The notes under the pieces were generated by a model. The model saw only the letters and a list, made by a program, of their open reading frames with translations, had not been told where the DNA came from and did no database searches. 23,506 nucleotides of DNA from Parastagonospora avenae f. sp. tritici 18332-5 (lineage: Eukaryota > Ascomycota > Dothideomycetes > Pleosporales > Phaeosphaeriaceae). This document shows, piece by piece, positions 1-11,670 of the stretch; within the stretch, counting starts at the first letter, position 1; each line of letters starts with the position of its first letter. The DNA is taken from assembly GCA_022559985.1 (NCBI GenBank), contig JAFJTR010000170.1:1-23506 (forward strand), given 5' to 3'. The translations under genes and the position numbers were made by a program.

Positions 1-204
1 ACAATCTCTGATTTACTATATATATTGCTCATAGCTACATACAATAACAACTCAGTTCAATCCTCAATTCCTTGCGCACTGCTTGCACTCACTGCGACAC
101 AATGTGTACAATACCTTTTCAACCTATCTTGTGCATATTCATAATTGTGATGTTATATGCGTGCTTCTTCTATGAATAATATGAAAACTAATAACGATTA
201 CATT

Positions 205-413
205 TGTCCGTACATAGCAATCCTCATTATTACGTGAGCTGCCGATGCACAGGCCTGCAGGCCTGTGCGCGGCAGAATTGTATATGAACGCGGTCGTACG
301 ATAGATAGAACATTATCAATCTGCAACAATATACACTCGTAACTTGATCGACCCCATCGTACAATACTGTACTCCCACTTACTGCAACTATCGCGCTACA
401 AAGGAGATGCTAC
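205..413 (+). repeat. Left copy of a 209 bp direct repeat
   Basis: This block aligns without gaps to 21609-21817, a constant offset of 21,404 bases. I count about 18 mismatches by eye (roughly 91% identity), 13 of them transitions. It contains a 22 bp perfect palindrome at 247-268. The upstream flank (191-204) only loosely resembles the right copy, and the inverted terminal motif seen there is not recognisable here. This copy therefore looks like an older or truncated relic of the same element. It is probably a non-autonomous DNA transposon (MITE) or the end of a larger transposon; no coding capacity is seen. Confidence 0.85.
239..275. repeat. Extended palindrome in the left repeat copy
   Basis: The core is 247-268, where GCACAGGCCTG is followed directly by its exact reverse complement. 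Outside it, CTGCCG (239-244) pairs with CGGCAG (270-275) across a small asymmetric bulge (two bases against one). A single strand could fold into a stem of 17 pairs with almost no loop. Such palindromes can extrude as cruciforms or mark transposon ends. Confidence 0.8.
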
Positions 414-791
414 CGATGACATTCGTACTTAAGTTACACTAATCAATCCACACTTTCCCCATCAAATCCAACAGTCACAAAACTTGTTGGGGGCGAGCGC
501 TTGGCGCACGTTCGTCTGAATAAACTCTTCGTCATCATTATAAGGGTTTCAGTAAGTCATGGATATATGTGGTCGGCTAGTTCTTTTTGCTCGTGACTTT
601 GAATCTCATGGTGGCGTAGAAGACTTTTAAGTTACATCATCTTTTTTGATCAGATGTTGTACAGATCTTGGACTTTTTGAGAGGCAACAAACATCGCATG
701 CTCATCAGCAGAGCATATCCAATAGTCTTTAGCCCTCACACTATCTCAAGCCAATCTAAACCAACTATCTTTACTCACAATCTGCCCCCAA

Positions 792-3700
792 TCATATTAC
801 AAAACTGCCAATGAAGTCATAACCTCTAACCGCCGCCTTCCAGCCCTCACTATCCGGATCACTGCTCAGGTCACAAATATGCGGCGCACCGTCAATCAGC
901 GCCAACCCAGTGGGCACACCCCTCTTCACCAGTGCCTGGTGCGTGCCCTGACTTTGCTCCCACGGAATGAGATCATCCGCCGTCCCGTGTATCAAGAAAG
1001 TTGGTACGTCTGAATAAGTCCCAGCAGCGATGTTTGCGCGCGGACTAACTGCTCGAATGCGCTCGAGACTGGGTTGCGGCGCGGCGTTCCAATCAACGCT
1101 CTGATCGGCTTTGCGACGACTGGGCAGGCCGTTGATAATGACCGGGAGGGTTTGCGCGGCCCAATTGATGTGCAGCACGATGCGGCAGCGTGGATCAGTC
1201 AGAATGCGTGGGTCTGAGAGAGGTTCCCACGCGCCTACGACACCGTAGTTCGTGACGGGGGAGTCTTGAACGGCTTCCAGGACGTCATATTCGAAGCCGG
1301 TATTTTCTGCGCCGATAGGCTGGATGGGTGATTGCCACCATGGGTCTTCATAGTCTGTGGGTGCGTAGAAGGCGAGGATGGCGTTAGGAGGCGCAATTCC
1401 GCGGGATGGGGCGGTCCAGGCGAGGGATAGGGCGAGTTGCCCGCCGGAGGACCAGCCTACGACAACGATGCGAGAGCCGTCAATGGCGATGCCGGATGGG
1501 CGCGAGGGAGTGGTGAGATTGGGAAGGGTTTTACGCGCCCAGTCGAGCGCGGAACATACGTCTTCCATGCCACCATCGACGAGAGGAACTTCGGGACAGA
1601 GACGATGGTCGAGGCTGACGGGGAGGTAGCCTTGGGCGAGCAGGAGACGGGTTTGTGCGGGGCGGATGTCCTTGCGCGAGAAGATGATATGGCTGCCGCC
1701 GTGGATCATCAAAGCGATCGGTTTGGGTTTGGAGCTGGGTGCGGTGACCGGCCAGTAGACGTCCGCGTGAATGTCTTGGTCGCCAATCGTCTTGTATACG
1801 ACTGTTTCTAGGATCGCCTTGATGTTCGCAGGTTTTGATGAGCCATTGGAGAGTTCCGAAAGGCCGTTGGACACTGCGTCACCGTTGCTCGTGGGCTTCA
1901 CGGTCGGGAATGCGCCGATCAATCGCACTGTCTTCGATTCGGGCGAAACTCCATCACTCCAGTCAACGGCCTCGAAGCCGGCTCTCTTCATGACGCCCTC
2001 CCAGTACTTCTCATTGACCAGGGCGTGCTCGCGTCCATCTTCGAAGAGCCACCAGCCTTCCAACAAGCCCACCACCATGTCCAACCAGAACATGTTCTGC
2101 GTGATCTCAATCAACGTCAGTGCGCCATCTTCACGAATCATCTTCCTGATGTTCCGCAGTGAGACATTCAGATTGCGCGTAGCGTGAATGCAATTCGTAG
2201 CCAACACGATGTGGTACGCCTCAGTGTCCTCTGGTAGCGGAGTCTGCTCGATGTCCATAACGCGGAACGTCATGGTGCCGTCTTCAGCCAGGTCCTTGAA
2301 CTGGCGCTTAGCTGCACCCACCAAGGACGCAGACAAGTCCGAGAAGATGTACTCAAATGAAATGCCTATACTGCGTAGCCGGCCAATGAGGTAGCGTGTC
2401 GTACCTCCTGTGCCTGCGCCGACCTCGAGGATACGAAACTTGCCACCACCTGCTGCCTGCGTGAGCGCTTCTGCTAGGAAGTCGCCCAGTACCAGCGCGG
2501 GCGTGCGAAGCAGTGGCCAGAACTCGTACATATCTTCGAGCACTTTCTTGTTTGTGCGGTCACCGAAGAGGATCTGGAGGCAGTCCTTGGTCCCCGTAAG
2601 ACACTTTGCGAACTCAGATCCAACAGCGCGCACGAGCTTGGTGACGGTCGCGTGTTGCGGATGGAGATCAATGATGCTGTGGTAGATGTCCTCAGCAGGA
2701 AGGGTGTCGAGTGGAGTACTTGTGCGAATGAACGAGGCGCCGCTTGACTCGATGAGATCGCCGTCTTCAAGCACGCGGTAGAATTGTTTCACAAGTTGAG
2801 AGTGACGCTTCAAGGTGCCTTGGATTTGAGGCACTTCGTCGCCAGCTTGCAGATTCTTCAGGTCGCAGCCGATCTGGGCAAAGGCTTCGACGGTGTATGC
2901 AAGCACCAAACGCTTCTGGTGTGGGTACTCGTCTTTCCAGAAGTCGACACCCTGGGTGACTTTAGAAAGCTGGTCGTAGTTTTGTCGCGTGTTGCGGAAG
3001 CTTTCGAGGGCATTGGTGATGGTAGGACGGACGAGTTCTACCGTGGGCTTGATGTCCGACTTGGTCTCCACAACATTCATATCGGCAATGCCAGAGTCAG
3101 GCGTAGGGACGTTTGTAGCCTCATCTTCTGTATCGCTCTCCTCATCTTCTGGCTCATTGTCACCACCATCCCCACTCAGGCCTAACTGCTCGTCTACATG
3201 AACAGCTAGGGCTTTGAGATTGGCGAAGAAGAGGAAAGTGGTCAGATCGATAGTGAGACCCAGAACGGTACGGATGTCGTTGAGGACCTCCGTGGCCATG
3301 AGAGAGTCGACGCCGAGATCATCCAGCGTCGAATCGTCCCTGAGTTCATCCAAGGGTACATCGGTGACGTTATGAAGGATCTGGAGCAGCTCAGGGCGCT
3401 TGGTTGGACCTGCCGACATCTTCGCCTTCTTCGCCTTCTTGGATTTCTTCTGCATCGAGTCGTCCGTAACAAGTTGAGAAGCTGCCTCAATCTTTGGTAC
3501 TCTGGTGGTTTCTGGCACCACTTCCGATGATTCTGTTACGTTCTTGTTCTTGTTCACGCTTTTCAGCATGCGGGCCAACAGTGCTCTCGGCATGCGAGAG
3601 AAATGGAAGCCGAACGCAGCCATGACCATCCTGCCCGTCTTAGCATCGAACACATAAGCGTCCGCGGTAGCATCGACATGACCGTCACTCTCCTCTCCAG

Positions 3701-6700
3701 CTGGCCCGCCACTGGTCATGTTCGCAAGGACGCGCCACTCGCCCGAATCCGGATTGAACCCGGCACCCATCTCAATGTGCTCGATCTTCATGCACACAAA
3801 AACATGCTCCGCACTTTCATTGTTGAAGTAATTCACCAGGAAGCCCGCGAACTGCATGAAACTGTCCGTCATCGGCGTGTCACACAGACGCTGGTCGGCT
3901 GGATCTGCGAGGTCGGGAACAACGCGCACGATGCCAGCTGCTTCGTGACCGACACATGCTACTTGTTTGATGCCCTGGAAATCAGTTCCATAATGCACGA
4001 CTGTGTTGAAGGCGCGGTAGATGTGATTTCCGCGCATCGTCTCGGCGTCTGGGTGCGCAAGGACTTCGTCCACACGTCGCCCATGGCCGACCAGTGCCTC
4101 GAAGCGCGCAAAGGCCCGTGCCGCACGTGCATCAGTCCGCTTGCGCAGCTGGACTGTACCTGTGGATTGCTTGAATGGAGCGGCAGAGGATGCAACGTTT
4201 TTGGTGGCGATGGAGAAGGACCATGCTGGCTCGCTTTCGACGTTGCTGATGCTCGTCAACGTCAACGTGATCTGTATGTTCGTGTCTTGCCCGATTGGCG
4301 ATATCATGACCAGATCGTTGACAGTCGGCATGTATGTGGTCGCTGCGACATCGTTCTGCAGCAAGAGCGCTGCACGCGTAACGACTTCGAAGTACAGCGA
4401 TGCTGGCGCGAGGGTTTGGCCACCCATGACATGGCCACCTAGCATGGCCTGGAAGCGATCGGCGTGAGTATCAACGCGGAAGACTGCCTTGTTTGAATCT
4501 TTGCTGACAAAGGTGAGCAGATCGTGTGTTTCGGGTTCTTCTTCTTTGACCGCGGAATTGTCTTCCTCGATTTCAGAACCACCTCGGCCTGTAAAAGGCA
4601 GCCAGTGTTGCGTCTTCTCAAACTGGTACGGGGGCAGACTGAGGTAGGCGAATTCTGTCTTCTGACTGCGGTGGAAGGCCCAGTATTGCGCAGCGAGACC
4701 GAGTTTCCAGAGATCGCCGGTAACGTTCGCCAGAGACGCTTGCGCATCTGCCGAAGTGAGCTGAGGTGAGAGAAATGCCTGGCTTGAGAGCTGGGAAGCA
4801 GTCACACAGCCTCGGACGAGCTGCATGACGGATGATCCACGGCCTGACTCAACAAAGGCGCAGGTGCTCTGTGAGAATTTGGCAATAAGCCTCTCAATGG
4901 CGCGCTGGAAGAAGACTGGACGTCTGGTGTGTTGTGCTGCGATGTTGAAGTCTGGCTCAGATTGACTTTCGCTCTCGTCACATGTCTCCAGATGGATACT
5001 CGGACGTCGCCATTCCAGTCCTTGGGCAAGAGCGGTGATATGCTCCAGCATAGGCTCGGTGAATCTGGAGTGGAATCCATGAGTGACATCGAGTTTCTTT
5101 GTGCGGACCGAACCGCCGACCTGCTTCTCCAAACGATCGATGGCTTGGGCTGTGCCCACCACGACGTGGCTTGCTGGGCCATTATAGCATGCAACCTCGA
5201 CATAGTTTGGATTACTCTTGTTGTGCTTCTTGCCAGGTAGCGAGTGCAGAGCCTGCTCGACAGTCTCGCGATCTGCTTGCACGAACAACATGGATCCCGA
5301 TTCCGAACCCCAATGCTTCTCCATGATCTCCGCTCTTCCTACCACCAGCTTCAGCGCATCGCCAATAGACAGGGCACCAGAGATGCAGAACGCTGTTAGC
5401 TGACCAAAGCTGTGACCAACAACAGCACCGACCTGAAGCCCACAGTCCAGCCATGCTTTAGCCGAAGCGTATTGCACCGCAAAAAGACCTGCATGTAGCG
5501 ACACCAGATCCTGCACTGGATCGCGCTGAAAGATGACAGGGAAGAGGCTGACTTTGCCTTCTGAGACTAAAAGATCATTACAGATGTCGAGGTGGTGGCG
5601 GAACACCTTTGAGCTGCGGTAAATGACCTCTGACAGTCCAATGAAGTTGCTTTCCTGACCACCGAACACTAGTACTGCGACGGTAGGTTTGGATTTGGGC
5701 TTGTCCTGAACAATCTCCGACTCCGAGCCTGCTGCTGCGGCTTCAAGCTTTGACTGAAGGTCGCTGAGACTAGCCACTGTCGTCACCAGACGGAAGGGCA
5801 GCGCGTGGTTTGCCCGATCGGCGAGGTTGAAGGCCAGTGATGAGAGCAGCGCCGCTGGGGAGGTTGTCTTTGCTGCATCCTTGAGCAAGCTGAGCAACTT
5901 CTTGCTGTACATGGAAAGACTGTTGATCGAATTCGCCGGTATAACAAGCGGATACTTTGCCAGTTGTATTGTGTCATCCGAGGCCAAGAAGGATGGTTTC
6001 TCGCGTAGCATAACAGCGGAATTGCTCCCAGCTGCGCCGTAGCTGTTCACACAGGCTACCCGGCCTGCTCCAGGGCTCCATTCCAGAACACTCGTTGGAA
6101 TGGCCATTTTATCATCGCTAAACGGTGGTAATTTTGGGTTCAGCATGGTGTGGCTCGCTTGCGGCGGGATCTGACCGTGACGCATCATGAGCAGCACCTT
6201 GATGAGACCAGTGATACCAGCCGTGGCCTCAGTGTGTCCGATGTTTCCTTTGACAGACCCAAAGTGCAGTATATCGTGGCGCTGCGGTCCGCCGAACGCT
6301 CCTCGGATGCTGCGAATTTCAACAGGGTCGCCGACGCCTGTGCCAGTGCCGTGAGCCTCAACGTACGAGACCTCTTCGGGCTCCACGCCGCCCTGGCGCA
6401 TCACATCCTGGTACAGCGCCACTTGAGACTCTGGCTGTGGCACCGTGATATGACTGGCGTTGTGATTTTGGTTTGCTGCCGAACCGACCACAACACCATG
6501 CACGGTATCTCCATCTGTCAGCGCGTCACTCAACTTCTTGAGCACCACCACAGCCACAGCTTCGCCGCGGCAATATCCGTCAGCTGCAGCGTCGAAGGGT
6601 TTGCACTGCCCTGTTGGGCTCAGAAAACCAGCCGCTCCCAGATTCTGATAATCGAACGGACTTGTGATGACATTCGTCCCGCCAGCAACAGCTCTCGAAC

Positions 6701-8549
6701 ACTCGCCCGACCAAATCGCGCGACAAGCCGTATTTAGCGCGACCAGCGACGATGAGCAAGCAGTATCGATACTCAGAGATGGCCCCGTCCATCCAAAGTA
6801 ATGGCTCATGCACCCACTTATGAAGCATCGCGACGTGCCAAGCGTCGCATACGCTGTTGCAGGATGACACGACACGTTATCGTAGTAGTTGTTCATCACT
6901 GCGCCCATGTAGCAGCCATAGTCAGTCGGCTGCTTCTCACCCGGGCCAAAGTATCCAGCCGAATCGAGCGCCTCGTACACGACTTCGAGCAAAATGCGCT
7001 GCTGAGGATCCCAGGCGATGGCTTCGCGCGATGACTTCTTGAAGAATTTATTGTCGAAAGCGGTGGGGTCACGCAAGAAGTTTCCCCACCATTTTGTGTT
7101 GGCATGGTCACCGGTCTGGGGGAGGTGCAGGCGCTCGACGGGGGCCGGCTCGACAGTACTCTTACGTTCGAGGAGAAGGTCCCAGAGTTCGTCGACTGAA
7201 TCAGCGCCCGGGAAGCGCCCGGACATTCCGACGATGGCGATGGAGTGTGCTGGGTATTGAGAGAGGTCGTCTGAGGGAGTGATGGGGACTGCTCGCGTAT
7301 CGTTGACGCCGTTGGTACCATTGACACATTTCAGACCATTGGTGCCGTTGAGACCGTTGACTTTGGCCCCAGCGTTCTTTGCCTTGAGAGTGCGGAGCGA
7401 CAAGATGTTCAGAGAAGAATCTTGCACGAGAGAAGACGAAATTTGATTTCCGAACCCGGCGAAGGCAATTGTCTTGTTTGACGCAGGTAGCTGCTGAACG
7501 GCAAGCCTGAGCGTCGTATACCAGTCAGCTGGCTTGAGCAGCGCACTTTCTAGAGCAAGTCGAGTCAATTGTAAGGCGTCTTTGTCAGCCTTCTGGGTGA
7601 CAATGCTTCCATCAATCGTAGATCGGAGGGGAGCTTGAAGATTCTGCACACTGGGAAACTGTAAGCCCTTCTCTTGCTGAACCAGCTCGATCAGCTTGGT
7701 AACGGCATTTGCATGGCCACTGGTATGGAAGCGACCATACACGGGAACAGGCTTTGCACGCAGCCCAAGACTCCGAACCTTGAAGACGAAAGCATCGACA
7801 TCGCCATCGCGCACCGTAGCCGTCGCGCACGCATCATCTGTAATGCTTGATATGTACGCCTAGTAAGTGTGATTAGTAGACTGCTACCAGATCTTAGACA
7901 TCGTGTATCTCACCTGTGGAAACGACCTAATTACATCCTGAACCTCTTTCATTCCCTCCCCTCTCCAACGCACAGCCACACAGCGCATCAGACTCGGTTC
8001 TTTCGCAAACACACCATCTCGGTCGACATAAGCTCCAACACAAACAGCCAAGCGAAGTGCAATGGCAGCAGTCGCGCCAAGGCCAGCCTCGTCTACCGTG
8101 CCAGCGATAGCAATGGCGCTGAGAAAACCCACGCAGAAGCCCTGGATCCCACCGCCCTCGCTGACGCTGCTAAGGATGCGGTGGTGTGAAACTTCGCCCA
8201 AATTACCAAGGTATCGCAAGTACTGACTGATTTGAAGCAATACGGTGACAGCGAGAGCGTAGTGGTTCAGTGTGTCTGCTCCCTGGTTATAGTGCGGGAA
8301 TGAGCCACCGTCTGTGACCCACTGCACGAGATGAGCGAGGTGCTCACTGCCCGGGACCACGCGCAAGCTGGGATCGAAGGTGACGAGGGTCTTCCAGAAG
8401 TGAGGAAGTTCGGCAACGCTGTCTTTGAGAGCGGTGAGATGGGGGTTGGAGATGAGCTCCTGGCGGAGGTCGGATAGAATCTCCTCGGAGGGAAATTCGG
8501 TTTGTGGTCCGAAGACTAGGAGAGAAGGGGGCGCTTGGAGAACTGCCAT
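792..8549 (-). CDS. Non-reducing polyketide synthase, SAT-KS-AT-PT-ACP-CMeT-esterase/TE
   Basis: Exons are 8549-7914 and 7859-792. The 54 nt intron has a GTGAGA donor, a TACTAATC branch site and a TAG acceptor, and splicing rejoins the SAT domain to give 2567 aa. Domains in order: SAT (1-~350; GFCVG with Cys139, His257), KS (~415-832; Cys580 in TACSSS, His715, His754), malonyl-AT (~943-1277; Ser1029 in GHSFG, His1142), product template (~1322-1637; His1355, Asp1544), one ACP (Ser1731 in GVDSL), C-methyltransferase (~1827-2197; SAM loop LEVGAGTGG at 2023) and an alpha/beta-hydrolase release domain (~2227-2567; HGG at 2265, Ser2349 in GWSSG, Asp2507 or 2508, His2539). All catalytic residues I looked for are present. 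Synthases with this order that I know (the MpaC/AusA type) make methylated orsellinic acids, so such a product is inferred; chain length and methyl count cannot be read. ATG 8549 is the first in-frame ATG and starts at the usual SAT N-terminus. Confidence 0.95.
7860..7913 (-). other. Intron in the SAT domain of the polyketide synthase
   Basis: The 54 nt intron lies between codons (phase 0). It has a GTGAGA donor at 7913, a near-consensus TACTAATC branch site and a TAG acceptor at 7860. Without splicing, the first exon runs into a stop about 10 codons past the donor. With splicing, the SAT domain continues directly into the GRFHTSGH motif that carries its catalytic His. Confidence 0.9.
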
Positions 8550-9806
8550 GATGATCTCGAGTGTTGAGAGAGGACAGTGATGGGTTGGATGTGTGTTATC
8601 GAACTGTGTCAAATAGCTCACTTCTAATTTAGATTGAATAATTTTTTCAAGAACGTAGGATATAGAGCAAGAAAGACTATGTTGAATTGAATCTTCCTTT
8701 GCATTCCACTCTTCACTGGCAGCAACAGTCACTTATTTATCTCCATCTCATCCTTATCAAGACCATCCATCATTCATCACCCAACGGCACATCATCACTC
8801 AATCCATCTGTTGAGATGCAGTACAATCCTTCACCCATCCTTCATCACTCCTTGCCGTGAGACCCTGCGTAAACTAGGGCTGAGTCTCCCCCCAATTCTC
8901 CTCAGTTCCCCGGCTATGCAGTGGAACGGGTCGCATGGTCATGTATGCAGTCAGCATCCCCGTTGTTATATCTGACCTAAGACCAGTGGAGTTTCGTACG
9001 ATGGCGCGTGTAAGCACTGCGATCGACATTAATCCCTGATCGGAGGTATGACCCCACGCGGGTATGTTACACAGAATCCTTATGTATGTGAATTCATGGT
9101 GACACGGTTACGCGTGGTTCGTCACTTACGGTGGACAGATAAAGCACGATGCGCTCATGCTTACATCCATTTCTGCATGCTGGATACCTTTGTAGTTACT
9201 TGTATATCTGCATGAACTCAGAATTTGGGCAAAGCTCCGAGAACTCCCGTTTGATGCTTACTATCCTTGCGTGGTACACTATCTGCGTACGTCTTTGTGA
9301 ATGACCCTCTTCAATCTGACGAGATAGTGGAGAACACGGGCATTTAGACGTGAGATGACGACAAATGGACCTCAACTGATCGTGGAGTTGGCTGAGCAGT
9401 CACTGCAGTAGAAGTACCAGTGATAAAGAATGATTGTGGCGGTGGTGGGTTGATGGGCTTGGAGCTCATGCCAGGTACCGCTTCCGTGAATGGGTCTTTG
9501 CTGAAGTGCAAAATGATAGATTATGCATAAGGCTGTATGAAATAATGACGGCCTCCGCGACAAGTATTGTTGAATACGTAGATGGATTGAGATTGATCGG
9601 CAGGCAAATGAGATGCTTTCTTCGTACCATCTGAAATGGTCCGACTCAGCAAAGGTGTGATATGCACTTCGCCAGTGAGGTTCCGGAGCTAGTCGGACAT
9701 GATTCGTATCATCTGACCGATAAAGTGATGCAATCAGCACCGAACTGGGGACTGAGGCCATGCACAAACTTCCAGTTGAAGGGGAGCTGTCGTTTCGACG
9801 TTGAGA
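8550..9806. other. Intergenic region upstream of the polyketide synthase
   Basis: This 1.26 kb lies between the synthase start and the 3' end of the P450; both genes are on the minus strand, so it holds the synthase promoter and the P450 3' end. A pyrimidine- and A-rich leader precedes the synthase ATG on the minus strand, typical of fungal 5' UTRs. I see no gene: the longest open frame (9372-9767, minus) has no family resemblance and an untypical composition. I could not pick out any transcription-factor site with confidence. Confidence 0.6.
8731..8740 (-). promoter_or_regulatory. Possible TATA-like element of the polyketide synthase
   Basis: The minus strand reads ATAAATAAGT, about 180 bases upstream of the synthase ATG at 8549. 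This would leave a 5' UTR of roughly 150 nt, which is plausible for a fungal gene. It rests only on sequence resemblance; AT-rich matches of this kind are common. Confidence 0.25.
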
Positions 9807-11670
9807 TTACAACTTCGCGGTCACCATAACCTTGACCTCTCCCTGTCCCTCGCCCTTACCCTTGATGACTTTGGGCTGACCGATAATATAGACCCTGTCT
9901 ATCTGCGTGTCAATGACTGTGGTCTTGAAAAGGTCCATCTCAAAGCTGCGAAGTAGCCGTGCGAATGTGAGGTAAATCTCAGCGTACGCTAGCCTATACG
10001 TGTGCGATTAATATCAGTTACAATTCTTGCAATACAGATTTTAGAGGAAATCCGGTGCTTACCCCATTCCCAGACATTGTCGACTTCCCTTGGTAAAGCT
10101 AGCTAGGTAATTGTTGAGAGGGAATCCTCGCTCGGCTGCTTGGACCCAGCGGCCCGGAATGAACTGTAACGGCTGTGGAAAAAATTTCTCATTCGTATGA
10201 ACGAAATAGGTGATCTGGCTTACGGGGGTCTGAATGTCGCGTCGGTCAGAAGTGCAGATTGAGCAGAACAGGGACTGGCATTATACTCACGCCTGGCGGA
10301 ATAGAGTATTCCTTGTACTGAAGCGTCTCTTCGGTAGCCACCCTAGGCAAGCGAGTGACGGGGCCAAAGGACAAGCGAATTGACTCTTTTACTACACCCG
10401 TCTTTGTGTCGAGGTCAATGGTCAGCGTGTATAAAATGCAGGGTGCACGACGCAATGCAGACTCACCAAATAGGGCAAGGCCTCAAGTGACTGCAGAGTC
10501 AGGTCCTCGCCCGGAATATCTCTTACTGCGGTCAAGTCGACGCGCACCTCATCCAATATCGCCCTGTTCTCCAGGAGGTGGAACATGCCGATGGCCAGAG
10601 CGCGTGCGGAGTTTTCAGTGCCTGCGAAAAGAATGACCTGGCCCTCGTCCATGAGCCGATCCATGCCGCGCTCTTTCAGCGGGATGCGGCCATCACCAAG
10701 AGCCTCTATGATGACCGATTTCGACGCTGAATCACTCGTATCTTTGGATTTCAGAATGCGCTTGATGTTCTTCTTGAAGTTGCCGCGCAACTCCAGCAGA
10801 TCAGCCACGGCCGGTTGGACATGCCGGATTGCAGAGATGGGAATCGCATTCATGACGCGCGGTAGCCAGCTGGCGAAGCGCGTCAAGTGGAACATTTCCG
10901 AAATCCCTCTGAAGCCCTCCCGTACCGGGTCTTCCAGATTGGGAAGACTGAGATAGTCGTAATGGTAGCCAAAGAAGTGGCTGGTGATTATGTCGGCGGT
11001 CATGGCAGAGAATGCCTTGTCTAGAGAAATGGGCGTGCCAGCCTCGCGCGCCTCGTCTAGTCGTCTCAACATCGCCGTGATGCGCTCGTGAATCAGCGGC
11101 TCCATGGCCACAATGGATCGCTTTGCAAAATAAGGGTTCATGTACCCGCGGCGCTGACGGTGAAGGCCATGTTCCACGGTGGCTGCCACAGAGGCCGGAA
11201 CTGCGAATCCAGCTAGAGTAGAGGGGTCTTTGTTGATTCGTCGGCTGCCTCCAGCATAGATGTTGAGATAGTATTCAGGATCGCTGATGTGTATCTCGTT
11301 CGGGTTGATGCGAACGATAGGACCTGTCTAGCGCGTGAGATAATGCCCGTGAAGGGAGGAACGCGCGGCACTGAATGTTACCATAGACCTCATGCATTTT
11401 GCGAATCTCCCAAAGGTAGGTTCCGCCTTTAACAACATCATACCAGAAGTCATAGAGAGACGATACGGCAGCGACGCGTGGACCTGGAATCTTGCATAGC
11501 GGATGGAAATATAAGTTGTAGATGCCCCGCGAGAGAATGTAGATGACGATTACTATGAACGCAAGCCATACTGCTGAGCTATGCGCGGTGTCCATTAGCG
11601 CACGATGTCCTTCGGCCTCTATTGATTGCGTGGTAGCATTAAGAGCCCATGTTTTGTCGAGTCCCTCCAT
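9807..11670 (-). CDS. Cytochrome P450 monooxygenase, membrane-anchored, five exons
   Basis: Exons are 11670-11382, 11323-10467, 10401-10291, 10229-10063 and 9993-9807, giving 536 aa. All four introns (58, 65, 61 and 69 nt) have GT...AG ends and keep the frame. An N-terminal membrane helix (about residues 33-47) is followed by the proline hinge IPGP (61-64), so it should sit on the cytosolic face of the ER and draw electrons from P450 reductase. The ExxR of the K-helix is Glu388-Arg391, PGRW ends at Trp447, and the haem loop FTKGSRQCLG carries the Cys471 ligand. The I-helix reads AGTENS (330-335), with Asn334 where Thr is usual. The overall pattern fits fungal secondary-metabolite P450s (trichodiene-oxygenase-like group). 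ATG 11670 was chosen because the longer in-frame extension begins only with GTG. It probably oxidises the synthase product; the substrate is unknown. Confidence 0.93.

Larger units (their letters stand above)
1..791. other. Intergenic sequence 3' of the polyketide synthase
   Basis: There is no convincing coding region on either strand. The stretch is AT-rich, broken by stops in all frames, and lies downstream of the minus-strand synthase, so it should contain that gene's 3' UTR and polyadenylation region. Its only clear structure is the repeat copy at 205-413. A shorter match to the right-hand copy around 484-493 (CTTGTTGGGGG) suggests that a diverged continuation of the repeat runs to about 500. 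Confidence 0.6.

Noticed and set aside
3603..4442. 279-codon open frame on the plus strand
   Set aside because: It is antisense to the AT-PT and PT part of the polyketide synthase, is rich in Cys and His, and has no domain; it is a shadow of the synthase codon pattern.
6150..6737. 195-codon open frame on the plus strand
   Set aside because: It is antisense to the KS domain, whose conserved motifs fix the real frame.
7814..7814. Start of the synthase within the large exon
   Set aside because: The codon there is GTG, and the SAT domain would lose its catalytic Cys. The upstream exon with GFCVG joins perfectly across a 54 nt intron.
9372..9767. 131-codon open frame on the minus strand between the PKS and the P450
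   Set aside because: It is rich in His, Ser and Tyr with no motif, has no visible splice partners, and a fungal spacer can hold such a frame by chance.
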